NCBI RefSeq assembly: GCF_000633535.1
Contig: NZ_AYMR01000009.1
Coordinates: forward strand, 496,001-560,000
Direction of reading: 5' to 3'
Source of the DNA: Leifsonia aquatica H1aii
GTDB lineage: Bacteria > Actinomycetota > Actinomycetes > Actinomycetales > Microbacteriaceae
DNA length: 64,000 bases
This document shows, piece by piece, positions 43,451 to 52,176 of the stretch. The translations under genes were made by a program, and so were the position numbers. Numbering within the stretch: the first letter of the stretch is position 1; the number at the start of each line of letters is the position of its first letter. A model generated the notes under the pieces. It saw nothing but the letters and a program-made list of their open reading frames with translations, searched no databases and was not told where the DNA came from.

Positions 43451-43873
43451 ATGAAGTCGAAGTCGTCGAAGTCCGGCCGCGCCACCGGGCGAGCCGTCGT
43501 GGGCACGCTCGCGGCGCTCGGGGTGGCCGCGAGCGTCGCGCTGACGGGGATCCCCGCTCAGGCGACCGGGGCGAACGCGTTCGAGATCTTCTACTCGCCC
43601 GACTGCCAGGGGGCGTCGCGCGGGTACGAGAAGTCGAACGGCAAAGAGCCGTGGATCAACGACACGTTCAACCGCAACGCGCACGGCAGCGCGGGATACG
43701 GTCAGGGCATCTACAAGAACGCCGCCTCCGTCTACCTGCGGGGCACCACACCCCTGGCGATCTGGGGGCCGTCGAGCTCGATGACCTGGGCGCTCAGCAG
43801 GTTCGACAGCGGAGCCTGCTACAACCTCGGTGCGCTGCGCAATCAGAACATGTACTTCCAGTTCAACGGGTGA
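43451..43873 (+). CDS. Small secreted protein, function unknown
   Basis: A 140-residue exported protein with a long basic signal peptide (KSKSSKSGRATGRAVVGTLAAL...) and a likely cleavage site after AQA. The mature part is about 100 residues with two Cys (SPDCQGAS, SGACYNLG) and several aromatic and Gly/Ser/Asn residues (NGKEPWINDTFNRNAHGSAGYGQGIYKNAASVYLRG). It resembles the peptidase-inhibitor or bacteriocin-like small extracellular proteins of actinobacteria, but I do not recognise a family. AAGGGGGA suits ATG 43451; the in-frame ATG 43445 is an alternative. Confidence 0.8.
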   Translation: MKSKSSKSGRATGRAVVGTLAALGVAASVALTGIPAQATGANAFEIFYSPDCQGASRGYEKSNGKEPWINDTFNRNAHGSAGYGQGIYKNAASVYLRGTTPLAIWGPSSSMTWALSRFDSGACYNLGALRNQNMYFQFNG

Positions 43874-43901
43874 CCCGGACGCTTTCCGCTCCGAGGCACT
43901 G

Positions 43902-43931
43902 AGCCCGGCCCACCCGCGGGTGGGCCGGGCT
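43902..43931 (+). terminator. Terminator hairpin after the small secreted gene
   Basis: A perfect 30-bp GC-rich palindrome (15 + 15), 28 bp after the stop codon, followed by TTCCGTTCTG. Confidence 0.75.
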
Positions 43932-44032
43932 TCCGTTCTGTCCAGGGAATCGTTGGCGGGCTCCCAGGCGGATCGACTAGTGTGTGGTGACTGTGCCCGC
44001 CCGTGACCCGGGGCAACACAGAAGGAGCTTGT

Positions 44033-45922
44033 TTGCGTTTCGTACTCGCCATCGTCGCGTTCGTGGTGGCCGCCGTCATGATCGTCGCCGGCATCGCCCA
44101 GCGGACGGTGTTCGCACCTCCCACGCAGCTGACCGCGAGCGCGACCGTGACGGGCGACGCGCGCTATGTCGTCATCGCCGGCTCGGCCCTGAACGCGCAC
44201 AGCGGCCAGCAGACGCTCTCCGTCAGCGGGGCCCCCGACGTGAAGTCCCAGGTGGTCGCGATCGGCCGCACCGCCGACGTGATGGCGTGGCTGGGCAGCG
44301 AGAAGTACGTCGCCGTCGGATACGACTCGGCGGCGGACACGCTGACGACGCGCTCCGTCACGCCCAAGGCCTCCAGCGACAGCTCCGACTCGACGTCGAC
44401 GCCGTCGCCCACCTCGACGGAGGCCGCCGGGTCGACGACGGAGAACTCCGCACCGCAGAAGTCCGAGGCCGGCCCCAATCCCACGGGCTCGGACCTGTGG
44501 CTGGAGGAGTACGACGGCGAGGACGCCCAGGTCACCCGCATGAGCATCCCGGACGGGGTGAGCGTGCTGGTCGCCTCAGACGGCATCAAGCCCGCCCCGT
44601 CGATGATCCACATCACCTGGCCCGTCGACTCCAGCACCCCCTGGGCGTTCCCGCTCATCATCGGCGGCCTCGTCCTTCTCGTCATCGGAATCGCCCTCTA
44701 CCTGTGGGGGCTATACACCCACCGCAAAGCGCGCGGACCGCGCCGGAAGAGCGGACCCAAGATGCCCAAACTCCCCAAAGCCCCGAAGTACAAGCCCAGC
44801 GCCGACGTCGAGACCACGTCCCGCGGGCGTCGCTCCACCCGCCGGACCCGGGTGATCGCCCCCGCGGTCCTCGTGGGCGCGCTGACGCTGTCCGGGATCG
44901 GTGCGGGCGCCGCCTTCGCCGACGACACCCCGACCCCGACGCCCACGCCGACGTCGGCCCCGACCTCCACGACGACGTCGGTGCCGAAGGCCGCCAACCA
45001 GCTGCCTCCGGCGGTGACCGTCCCGCAGCTCGAGCGCATCATCAAGCGCATCTCCATCTCCGCGGCGAACGCCGACGCGAAGGCCGATCCGAACCTCGCC
45101 AAGGAGCGGTTCACCGGCGCGGCCCTCCAGCTGCGCGAGGCGAACTACGCGATCCGGGCGAAGAAGGCGGACCAGCCGGCGCTGCCGGCGATCCCGGCCG
45201 ACCCGATCGTGCTCTCGCTGCCCCAGGCGACCACATCGTGGCCGCGGACGGTCGTGGCCGTGATCGAGATGCCGAAGGACGCCGAGGGCAAGGACCAGGC
45301 CCCGCAGGCCCTCACCCTCGTCCAGGACACCCCGCGCGACAACTACCTGGTGTCCTCGGCGGTCTCCCTGGAGCCCAACGCCAAGGTGCCCGACCTCGCC
45401 CCGGCGAGCGTGGGCGCCGCCGTCCTGCCGCCGAACTCGAAGCTCCTCCGGCTCCCGCCGAACGAGGTCGCGGCCGCCTACGGCGACATCCTCCTCAACG
45501 GCGACGACAGCAAGTACGCGTCGCTGTTCCAAAGCGAGGGCGACACGCTGCGTACCGCCGTCGGCCTGCCGTACAAGAACGAGCGCAAGGCGAATCTGTC
45601 CTCGACGGCGTCGCTGTCCTACACGAACCAGGTTCCCGCCGACTCGACCGTGGCGATGGCGACCAACGACTCGGGCGCGATCGTGTGGACCAACCTGGAC
45701 GAATTCGAGACGACCAAGGTCACCGAGGCCGGAGCCGAGATCACCCTGCAGCCCCCGGGAGGCGCCACCGCGGCGCTCCTCGGCGCACCGGGCAGCAAGA
45801 CGGGCGTCGAGAGCACCTACAGCTACCAGCTCGCCTTCTATGTGCCGCCCGCCGGTTCGGACGCAAAGATCACCCTCCTGGGCTTCGCCCAGGGCCTCGT
45901 CGCCGTGAAGGAAGTGCAATGA
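44033..45922 (+). CDS. Large three-helix membrane protein, function unknown
   Basis: A 629-residue protein. TM1 is at residues 2-22; an extracellular region has a Ser/Thr/Pro stretch at 112-150. TM2 is at 205-228; a very basic cytoplasmic loop spans 229-273 (KARGPRRKSGPKMPKLPKAPKYKP). TM3 is at 274-296, ending in AAFADD like a signal peptidase site, followed by a TPTPTPT linker and an exported C-terminal domain of about 320 residues. The topology looks like two modules fused end to end, an N-terminal anchor plus an exported domain with an internal signal. Start TTG 44033 follows GAAGGAGC. Coupled (ATGA) to the thioredoxin-TPR gene, which suggests a role in envelope redox or folding (inference). 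Confidence 0.82.
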   Translation: MRFVLAIVAFVVAAVMIVAGIAQRTVFAPPTQLTASATVTGDARYVVIAGSALNAHSGQQTLSVSGAPDVKSQVVAIGRTADVMAWLGSEKYVAVGYDSAADTLTTRSVTPKASSDSSDSTSTPSPTSTEAAGSTTENSAPQKSEAGPNPTGSDLWLEEYDGEDAQVTRMSIPDGVSVLVASDGIKPAPSMIHITWPVDSSTPWAFPLIIGGLVLLVIGIALYLWGLYTHRKARGPRRKSGPKMPKLPKAPKYKPSADVETTSRGRRSTRRTRVIAPAVLVGALTLSGIGAGAAFADDTPTPTPTPTSAPTSTTTSVPKAANQLPPAVTVPQLERIIKRISISAANADAKADPNLAKERFTGAALQLREANYAIRAKKADQPALPAIPADPIVLSLPQATTSWPRTVVAVIEMPKDAEGKDQAPQALTLVQDTPRDNYLVSSAVSLEPNAKVPDLAPASVGAAVLPPNSKLLRLPPNEVAAAYGDILLNGDDSKYASLFQSEGDTLRTAVGLPYKNERKANLSSTASLSYTNQVPADSTVAMATNDSGAIVWTNLDEFETTKVTEAGAEITLQPPGGATAALLGAPGSKTGVESTYSYQLAFYVPPAGSDAKITLLGFAQGLVAVKEVQ

Positions 45923-46905
45923 GCCAGATCCCTCCCGCACCCGCCAACCTGCGTGGCGCCGTCGATCTGAGTTCGCTGGTGGACCGCCCGAATCCGTCTG
46001 CGCCGGCCGCCCCGGGCGCGCCGGGCGCCGCCGCCGGATCGAGCGAGGCGCTCGCCCTGCCGAGCCTCTACTTCGAGGGCACGGACGCCAACTTCAACGA
46101 CTTCATCGACCTGTCGATGCGGGTCCCGATCGTGGTCGACCTGTGGGCCGAATGGTGCGGCCCGTGCAAGCAGCTCAGCCCCATCCTCGACCGGGTCGTC
46201 GCCGAGTATGCGGGCCGGGTCGTTCTGGTGAAGGTCGACGTCGACGCGAACCCGCAGCTCACCCAGGCGTTCCAGGCGCAGTCGATCCCCGCCGTCGCGG
46301 CGCTGGTCGGAGGCCGCCCGGTGCAGCTCTTCGTCGGGGCGCTGCCGGAGCAGGAGGTGCGCGACGTGTTCGCCCAGCTCCTCGAGCTGGCCGCGCAGAA
46401 CGGGGTGACCGGCACGGTGACGGTCGAGGGCGACGCGGGCCCCGCCCCCGAGGGCGAGCAGACCGAGCAGCCCGAGCCCGAGCCCGAACCGCTGCCGCCG
46501 CACCACGCCGAGGCCTACGAAGCGATCGAGCGCGGCGATTACGACACCGCTATCCAGGAGTACAAGACGGCGATCGCCCAGGATCCCCGCGACGCGATGG
46601 CGGTGGCGGGCCTCGCCCAGGTGAGCCTGCTGTCCCGGCTCGCGGGCAAGACGCTGGACGCCATCCGCTCCGCCGCGGCCGCCGATCCGGGCGACGCCCA
46701 GGCACAGCTCGACGTCGCCGACCTGGACCTCTCCGGCGGTCACATCGAGGACGCCTTCGATCGGCTGCTCACGCTCTTCCCGACGCTCGACGCGGCGGGC
46801 AAGAACACGGTGCGCACCCGGCTGCTCGACTATTTCGAGATCGTCGGTGTGGAGGATCCCCGCGTCGGCAAGGCGAGGGCTAGGCTGACGTCGCTGCTGT
46901 ACTGA
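45919..46905 (+). CDS. Thioredoxin-TPR fusion (CnoX/YbbN-like co-chaperone)
   Basis: A 328-residue cytoplasmic protein. After a Pro/Ala-rich 45-residue lead, the thioredoxin domain (residues about 48-155) carries the full active site WCGPC (Cys80, Cys83) and the cis-Pro segment SIPAVAALVGG. An acidic linker leads to TPR-like helices (residues about 195-328, AIERGDYDTAIQEYKTAIAQDPRD). E. coli CnoX/YbbN lacks a redox CxxC; this one keeps it, so disulfide exchange is possible. No signal peptide. Confidence 0.9.
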   Translation: MSQIPPAPANLRGAVDLSSLVDRPNPSAPAAPGAPGAAAGSSEALALPSLYFEGTDANFNDFIDLSMRVPIVVDLWAEWCGPCKQLSPILDRVVAEYAGRVVLVKVDVDANPQLTQAFQAQSIPAVAALVGGRPVQLFVGALPEQEVRDVFAQLLELAAQNGVTGTVTVEGDAGPAPEGEQTEQPEPEPEPLPPHHAEAYEAIERGDYDTAIQEYKTAIAQDPRDAMAVAGLAQVSLLSRLAGKTLDAIRSAAAADPGDAQAQLDVADLDLSGGHIEDAFDRLLTLFPTLDAAGKNTVRTRLLDYFEIVGVEDPRVGKARARLTSLLY

Positions 46906-46955
46906 CGTCCTCGACGCGGTAGGCGGCGCCACGACCCCCTCCCGAAAGGCAGCGC

Positions 46956-47756
46956 ATGCCCCGTGTGCTCGTCGTCGGCGGGACCGGCCTGGCCGGACGC
47001 GCCGTCACCTCCGCCGCGATCGAACACGGCCACGACGTCATCGTGGCCTCCCGCCGCGTCCCGGACGATGACGCTCCGGCGTTCGTCGAGGGGGCGCAGT
47101 ACGTCACGGCCGATCTGATCGGTGGAGGCGGTATCGAGGAGGCGGTCGACGGGGTCGATGTGCTGATCGACGCGAGCAACGGCACGGGGCGACAGGCTGC
47201 GCAGCTGTTCGTGCACGGCTCGGGCAACCTCCTGCACACCGCCGCCCGCTTCGGTGTCGGCCGTGCGGTGCTGCTGTCGATCGCGGGCGTCGACGGGTCG
47301 CGCTACCCGTACTATCGCGCAAAGCTCGCCCAGGAGCAGGTGTACGCCGAGTCGCCGCTGTCGACGCATATCGTCCGCGCGACCCAGTTCCACGACTTCG
47401 TCACGTCGATCTTCCAGCGGGGCCGCCCCTTCGGCGCCCTGTTCGCTCCCGCCGGCACGCGGTTCCAGCCCATCGCCGTCGAAGACGTCGCGCGCGCGCT
47501 CGTCGATGCCGCCGAGACGACCGGTGCGGAACCGACCGGCTCGGGGAACACTGTGCGCACCATCGGCGGTCCGACCGTCGAGTCCGCCCGATCGCTCGCC
47601 GAGCAGTGGAAGGCCGCGAACGGGTCTCGCCGACCGATCCTCGCGGTGCGGTTGGGTGGGGGACTGGGCGCCACCTGGCGTGCCGGGCGCAACCTCGCCC
47701 CCGAGCACGCCGTCGACGGCGCGGACTACGCCGCCTGGCTCAGCGCCGGGGCCTGA
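46956..47756 (+). CDS. NAD(P)-binding NmrA/atypical SDR family protein
   Basis: A 266-residue Rossmann-fold protein with dinucleotide motif [14 protein letters not shown] at the N-terminus and the acidic/basic strand end [38 protein letters not shown] contains YxxxK as in SDRs. It resembles actinobacterial NAD(P)H-binding proteins related to NmrA or quinone oxidoreductases; substrate unknown. GAAAGG precedes ATG 46956. Its last 17 bp overlap the convergent glgB. Confidence 0.87.
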   Translation: MPRVLVVGGTGLAGRAVTSAAIEHGHDVIVASRRVPDDDAPAFVEGAQYVTADLIGGGGIEEAVDGVDVLIDASNGTGRQAAQLFVHGSGNLLHTAARFGVGRAVLLSIAGVDGSRYPYYRAKLAQEQVYAESPLSTHIVRATQFHDFVTSIFQRGRPFGALFAPAGTRFQPIAVEDVARALVDAAETTGAEPTGSGNTVRTIGGPTVESARSLAEQWKAANGSRRPILAVRLGGGLGATWRAGRNLAPEHAVDGADYAAWLSAGA

Positions 47757-49947
47757 GCCACAGCGCACCCAGCGGGGGCAGCGTCAGCACGGCCGACGCG
47801 GGTCGCCCCATCCAGGGCTCGTCCACGGCGTTCACTCCGCCGAGGTTGCCGACGCCGGAACCGCCGAAGTCGTCCGCGTCCGTGTTGAGCAGCTCCTCCC
47901 ACTCCCCGGCGAAGGGGAGCCCGAGCCGGTAGCCGTCGTGCGGGGCGCCGGAGAAGTTGAAGACGGCGACCAGCGGGGAGCCGTCGCGGTCCTTGCGCAC
48001 GAACGCGATGACGTTCCCCGCCGCGTCCGAGCCGTCGATCCACTCGAAGCCGGCCGGCTCGTTGTCGAGCGCCCACAGCGCCGGCTGCGCGCGGTAGACC
48101 GCATTGAGCTGGGCGACCAGGTTCCACAGCCCCTGGTGGGCCGGCTGGTCGAGGATCCACCAGTCGAGGCCGCGTTCCTCGCTCCACTCGGACGGTTGCC
48201 CGAACTCCTGGCCCATGAACAGCAGCTGCTTGCCCGGGTGCGACCACATGAACGCCAGGAAGACCCGCACGTTCGCCAGCTGCTGCCAGTGGTCGCCGGG
48301 CATCTTGCCGAGCAGCGACCCCTTGCCGTGCACGACCTCGTCGTGGCTGATCGGGAGGAGGAAGTTCTCGCTCCACGCGTACACGAACGAGAACGTCAGC
48401 TCGTTGTGATGGTACGAGCGCCACATCGGGTCCTCGTGCATGTACTGCAGTGCGTCGTGCATCCAGCCCATGTTCCACTTGAGGCCGAAGCCGAGCCCCC
48501 CGGAGGAGGTGGGCGCGGTCACCCCGCTGTAGCTCGTCGACTCCTCGGCGATCATCACGGTGCCGGGGTTGCGCTTGTACGCCGTCGCGGTGACCTCCTG
48601 CAGGAAGCCGATGGCCTCGAGGTTCTCGCGCCCGCCATGGATGTTGGGCTCCCACTCGCCGGCGTTGCGCGAGTAGTCCAGGTAGAGCATGGACGCGACC
48701 GCGTCGACACGGAGCCCGTCGACGTGGAACTCCTCGAGCCAGTACAGCGCGTTGGCGACCAGGAAGTTGCGCACCTGCGAGTTGCCGTAGTCGAAGATGT
48801 AGGTGCCCCAGTCCTTGTGCTCGCCACGTCGCGGGTCCGGGTGCTCGTACAACGCCTCGCCATCGAAGCGGGCGAGCGCCCAATCGTCCTTCGGGAAGTG
48901 CCCGGGGACCCAGTCCATGATCACGCCGATGCCGGCCTGGTGCAGGCGGTCGATCAGGTGCTTGAGGTCGTCGGGCGAACCGAAGCGGCTGGTCGGGGCG
49001 TAGTAGCCGGTCACCTGGTAGCCCCAGGAGCCGCCGAACGGGTGCTCGGAGAGCGGGAGGAACTCGACGTGCGTGTAGCCGAGGGCGACGACGTAGTCGA
49101 TCAGCTGGTCGGCTGCCTCGCGGTATCCGAGGCCGGGACGCCAGCTGCCGAAGTGCAGCTCGTAGATGCTCATCGGGCCGGCGTGGGGGTCGTTCGCGGC
49201 GCGGGACCGCATCCACTCGCCGTCCTGCCAGGGGTGCCGGGAGGTGGTGACGACCGAGGCGGTGGCCGGCGGGACCTCGGCGGCCTGGGCCATCGGGTCG
49301 ATCTTGCGCACCCAGGCACCGCCCGGGCCCAGGATGTCGAACTTGTAGAGCTCGCCGTCGGCGATGCCGGGGACGAACAGCTCCCAGACGCCGGAACGTC
49401 CCATCGTGCGCATGGCGTGCTGCGTGCCGTCCCAGCCGTTGAAGTCGCCGACGACGCGGACCGCCTTGGCCCGGGGAGCCCAGACGGTGAACGCGGTGCC
49501 GACGACGCCGCCGAGGTCGCGGACGTGCGCGCCCAGGGCGGTCCAGAGCTGCTCGTGGCGACCCTCCCGGATGAGGTGGAGGTCGAGCTCGCCGATCGTC
49601 GGCGCGAACCGGTACGGGTCGTCCGCGGTCCAAGTGCTGCCGTCGGCGTAGCGGGCCTCGATCTCGTAGGCGCCCGGGCCGACGATGTCGACGCCCTGCC
49701 AGATGCCGTGCGCCAGGTGAGCGAGCTCCAGGTGAGCCCCCGTCGGGAGGAGGGCGAACACCTCCGTGGCGAGCGGGCGGAGGGCGCGGACGACGGTGAC
49801 CGGGTCGGCGATGCCGGGAGCGCTCACCTGGTGCTGCCCCAGCACGGCGTGCGGGTCGTGGTAGGCGCCGGTCGCGACGGCGAACAGCAGCCCGTCGTCC
49901 AGCGTCGGCAGATCGACGGCGGCTGCACCTTCGGGGATCGGGCTCAT
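47740..49947 (-). CDS. glgB: 1,4-alpha-glucan branching enzyme
   Basis: A 735-residue GH13 enzyme that makes alpha-1,6 branches. An actinobacterial-type N-terminal module (N1) and CBM48 ([27 protein letters not shown]) precede the catalytic barrel: [40 protein letters not shown] with the nucleophile Asp, MIAEEST with the acid/base Glu, and [14 protein letters not shown]. The C-terminal beta domain is complete. ATG 49947 is chosen as the start of the N1 domain. It follows glgE by 41 bp on the same strand; GlgB branches the linear chains that GlgE makes. Confidence 0.97.
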   Translation of the reverse strand: MSPIPEGAAAVDLPTLDDGLLFAVATGAYHDPHAVLGQHQVSAPGIADPVTVVRALRPLATEVFALLPTGAHLELAHLAHGIWQGVDIVGPGAYEIEARYADGSTWTADDPYRFAPTIGELDLHLIREGRHEQLWTALGAHVRDLGGVVGTAFTVWAPRAKAVRVVGDFNGWDGTQHAMRTMGRSGVWELFVPGIADGELYKFDILGPGGAWVRKIDPMAQAAEVPPATASVVTTSRHPWQDGEWMRSRAANDPHAGPMSIYELHFGSWRPGLGYREAADQLIDYVVALGYTHVEFLPLSEHPFGGSWGYQVTGYYAPTSRFGSPDDLKHLIDRLHQAGIGVIMDWVPGHFPKDDWALARFDGEALYEHPDPRRGEHKDWGTYIFDYGNSQVRNFLVANALYWLEEFHVDGLRVDAVASMLYLDYSRNAGEWEPNIHGGRENLEAIGFLQEVTATAYKRNPGTVMIAEESTSYSGVTAPTSSGGLGFGLKWNMGWMHDALQYMHEDPMWRSYHHNELTFSFVYAWSENFLLPISHDEVVHGKGSLLGKMPGDHWQQLANVRVFLAFMWSHPGKQLLFMGQEFGQPSEWSEERGLDWWILDQPAHQGLWNLVAQLNAVYRAQPALWALDNEPAGFEWIDGSDAAGNVIAFVRKDRDGSPLVAVFNFSGAPHDGYRLGLPFAGEWEELLNTDADDFGGSGVGNLGGVNAVDEPWMGRPASAVLTLPPLGALWLRPRR

Positions 49948-49988
49948 CGGACTCCTTCTCAGCGGGCGGTCGGCTCGGGCCGGTGGGC

Positions 49989-52118
49989 TCAGAGCGGCTT
50001 GACGACCAGGATGTGCACGGGCTCGGTGAACGCGTCGAGGCGGACGTAGTTGTCGGCTCCCCACGTCCAGCGCTGGCCGGTGACGACATCCTTGACCTCG
50101 AACGACGATCCGGGCTCGAGCCCGAGCGCGGCGACGTCGAGGTGGACGATGGTCTCCCGCACCGAGTGCGGGTCGACGTTGGCCACCACCAGCACGGTGT
50201 CGGCCTTGCCGCTGCGGGTGAACGCGCCGGGCAGGTGCTTGGAGTAGACCAGGATGGCGTCGTCCTCGCTGGCGTGCACGTGCAGGTTGCGCAGCTGGCG
50301 CAGGGCGGGGTGCTCGCTGCGGGTCCGGTTCAGCAGGGTCAGGTAGGGGGCGAGGGAGCGTCCGAGGGTCTGCGCCCGGGTGTAGTCGCGCGGGCGGTAC
50401 TCGTACTTCTCGTTGTCGATGTACTCCTCGGCACCGGGGCGTGCGACGTTCTCGAACAGCTCGAAGCCGGAGTAGACGCCCCAGGTCGGGGCGCCGGTCG
50501 CGGCGATCGCCGCGCGCACCTTGAAGGCGGCCGGCCCGCCGAACTGCAGGTACTCCGTGAGGATGTCCGGGGTGTTCACGAACAGGTTCGGTCGCAGGAA
50601 GTCGGCCGTCTCGGTCGCGAGCCCGGTCAGGAACTCCTCGAGCTCCTCCTTGGTGTTGCGCCAGGTGAAGTACGTGTACGACTGCTGGAACCCGGCCTTT
50701 GCGAGCGTGTGCAGCAGCGCGGGGCGGGTGAACGCCTCGGCGAGGAACACCACGTCGGGGTCGGTCGCGTTGACGGTGCGGATCAGCCACTCCCAGAAGT
50801 GCAGGGGCTTGGTGTGCGGGTTGTCGACGCGGAAGATCCGCACGCCCAGCGACATCCAGTGCCGCACGATCCGCAGCACCTCGAAGCGCAGGCCGTCGTA
50901 GTCGTTGTCGAAGTTGATCGGATAGATGTCCTGATACTTCTTCGGCGGGTTCTCGGCGTACGCGATGGTGCCGTCCGGGAGGGTGGTGAACCATTCCGGG
51001 TGCTCGGTGACCCACGGGTGATCGGGGGAGGCCTGCAGCGCGAGGTCGAGGGCGACCTCGAGTCCCGCCTGCTTGGCCTTGCCCAGGAAGTGCGCGAAGT
51101 CCTTCTCGGTGCCCAGGCCGGGGTGGATGGCGTCGTGGCCGCCGTCGGCCGAGCCGATCGCCCACGGCGAGCCGGGGTCGTTCGGGCCGGCATCGAGGGA
51201 GTTGTTGGGTCCCTTGCGGAAGGTCCGGCCGATGGGGTGGATCGGCGGCAGGTAGACGACATCGAAGCCCATCGCCGCGACCTCCGGCAGGCGTTTGGCC
51301 GCCGTGCGGAACGTGCCCGACTTCCAGGAGCCGTCGGCGAGCTTCTTCGCGCCCTCGGAGCGCGGGAAGAACTCGTACCAGCTGCCCACCCCGGCGCGCG
51401 TGCGCTCGACCTGCACCGCGCGGGTCTCCGACAGCGAGGGGAGGCTGACCACCGGGCGCTCCGTGAGGATGCGCACGATGCGGTCGTCGATCGCCGCGGC
51501 GAAGCGGGCGTCGACCGGCTGCGCGGCGTCGGCGACGACCTTCGCCGCCTCGCCGAGGTGCCGGCGTTCGGCCGGGCTGCGTCGCTTGTCGGCGGCGGCG
51601 CCGGCGAGCAGCTCGTGGCCCATCCGGAGCATCAGGTCGACGTCGATCCCGGCGGGGACCTTCACCTCGGCGTTGTGCTTCCACGTCGCGTAGTCGTCGG
51701 CGTAGGCCTGCACGCGGTAGCGCCACAGGCCCTCGGTCTCGAGCTGGACCTCCACCTCCCACCGGTCGGTGCCGGGGGCGATGGGATGCATGTGGTGCTC
51801 GGTCTGCACGCCGGTCGGGTCGAGCAGGAGCAGGTCCACGCCGATGCGGTCGTGACCCTCGCGGAAGGAGGTCGCCCGGAACGGGACCACCTCGCCGCTG
51901 AAGGCGACGGCCGGCCAGTGGCCCTCGTCGACCTGCGGCGAGAGGCCGAGGATCGGCAGCCGGGTCAGCAGGGGCTCGTACTCCGGGACCGGCTCGGTCC
52001 CGGGCGAACCGGCCGCAGGGGTCCCGGCGGCCGGCGTCGTCACCTCCTCAGGGAGGTGGTCGACGGTGGCCTCCGGTGCCGCTGCGGCTGCCGGCTTGGT
52101 CGCTGCGCTCTTTCCCAC
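49989..52118 (-). CDS. glgE: Alpha-1,4-glucan:maltose-1-phosphate maltosyltransferase GlgE
   Basis: A 709-residue GH13_3 enzyme that extends alpha-glucan from maltose-1-phosphate. An Ala/Pro-rich 45-residue N-terminus precedes the family core: [52 protein letters not shown]. The nucleophile Asp432 is in [15 protein letters not shown] and acid/base Glu461 in [12 protein letters not shown]. The start GTG 52118 (VGKSAATK) lies 7 nt from a minus-strand TACGGT box; upstream in-frame codons run antisense to the glgP promoter. No treS or maltokinase gene is in this window, so the maltose-1-phosphate source lies elsewhere. Confidence 0.96.
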   Translation of the reverse strand: MGKSAATKPAAAAAPEATVDHLPEEVTTPAAGTPAAGSPGTEPVPEYEPLLTRLPILGLSPQVDEGHWPAVAFSGEVVPFRATSFREGHDRIGVDLLLLDPTGVQTEHHMHPIAPGTDRWEVEVQLETEGLWRYRVQAYADDYATWKHNAEVKVPAGIDVDLMLRMGHELLAGAAADKRRSPAERRHLGEAAKVVADAAQPVDARFAAAIDDRIVRILTERPVVSLPSLSETRAVQVERTRAGVGSWYEFFPRSEGAKKLADGSWKSGTFRTAAKRLPEVAAMGFDVVYLPPIHPIGRTFRKGPNNSLDAGPNDPGSPWAIGSADGGHDAIHPGLGTEKDFAHFLGKAKQAGLEVALDLALQASPDHPWVTEHPEWFTTLPDGTIAYAENPPKKYQDIYPINFDNDYDGLRFEVLRIVRHWMSLGVRIFRVDNPHTKPLHFWEWLIRTVNATDPDVVFLAEAFTRPALLHTLAKAGFQQSYTYFTWRNTKEELEEFLTGLATETADFLRPNLFVNTPDILTEYLQFGGPAAFKVRAAIAATGAPTWGVYSGFELFENVARPGAEEYIDNEKYEYRPRDYTRAQTLGRSLAPYLTLLNRTRSEHPALRQLRNLHVHASEDDAILVYSKHLPGAFTRSGKADTVLVVANVDPHSVRETIVHLDVAALGLEPGSSFEVKDVVTGQRWTWGADNYVRLDAFTEPVHILVVKPL

Positions 52119-52125
52119 AACCCCG

Positions 52126-52169
52126 ACCGTACACTCATTAACCTGCTCGACATGAGGCTCCCGTAGGGT
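52126..52169. promoter_or_regulatory. Divergent leaderless promoters of glgE and glgP
   Basis: Minus-strand TACGGT (52126-52131) is 7 nt before the glgE GTG. Plus-strand TAGGGT (52164-52169) is 7 nt before the glgP GTG. Only 32 bp separate the boxes, so synthesis and breakdown genes share one control region. Confidence 0.55.
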
Positions 52170-52176
52170 GGGGCGA

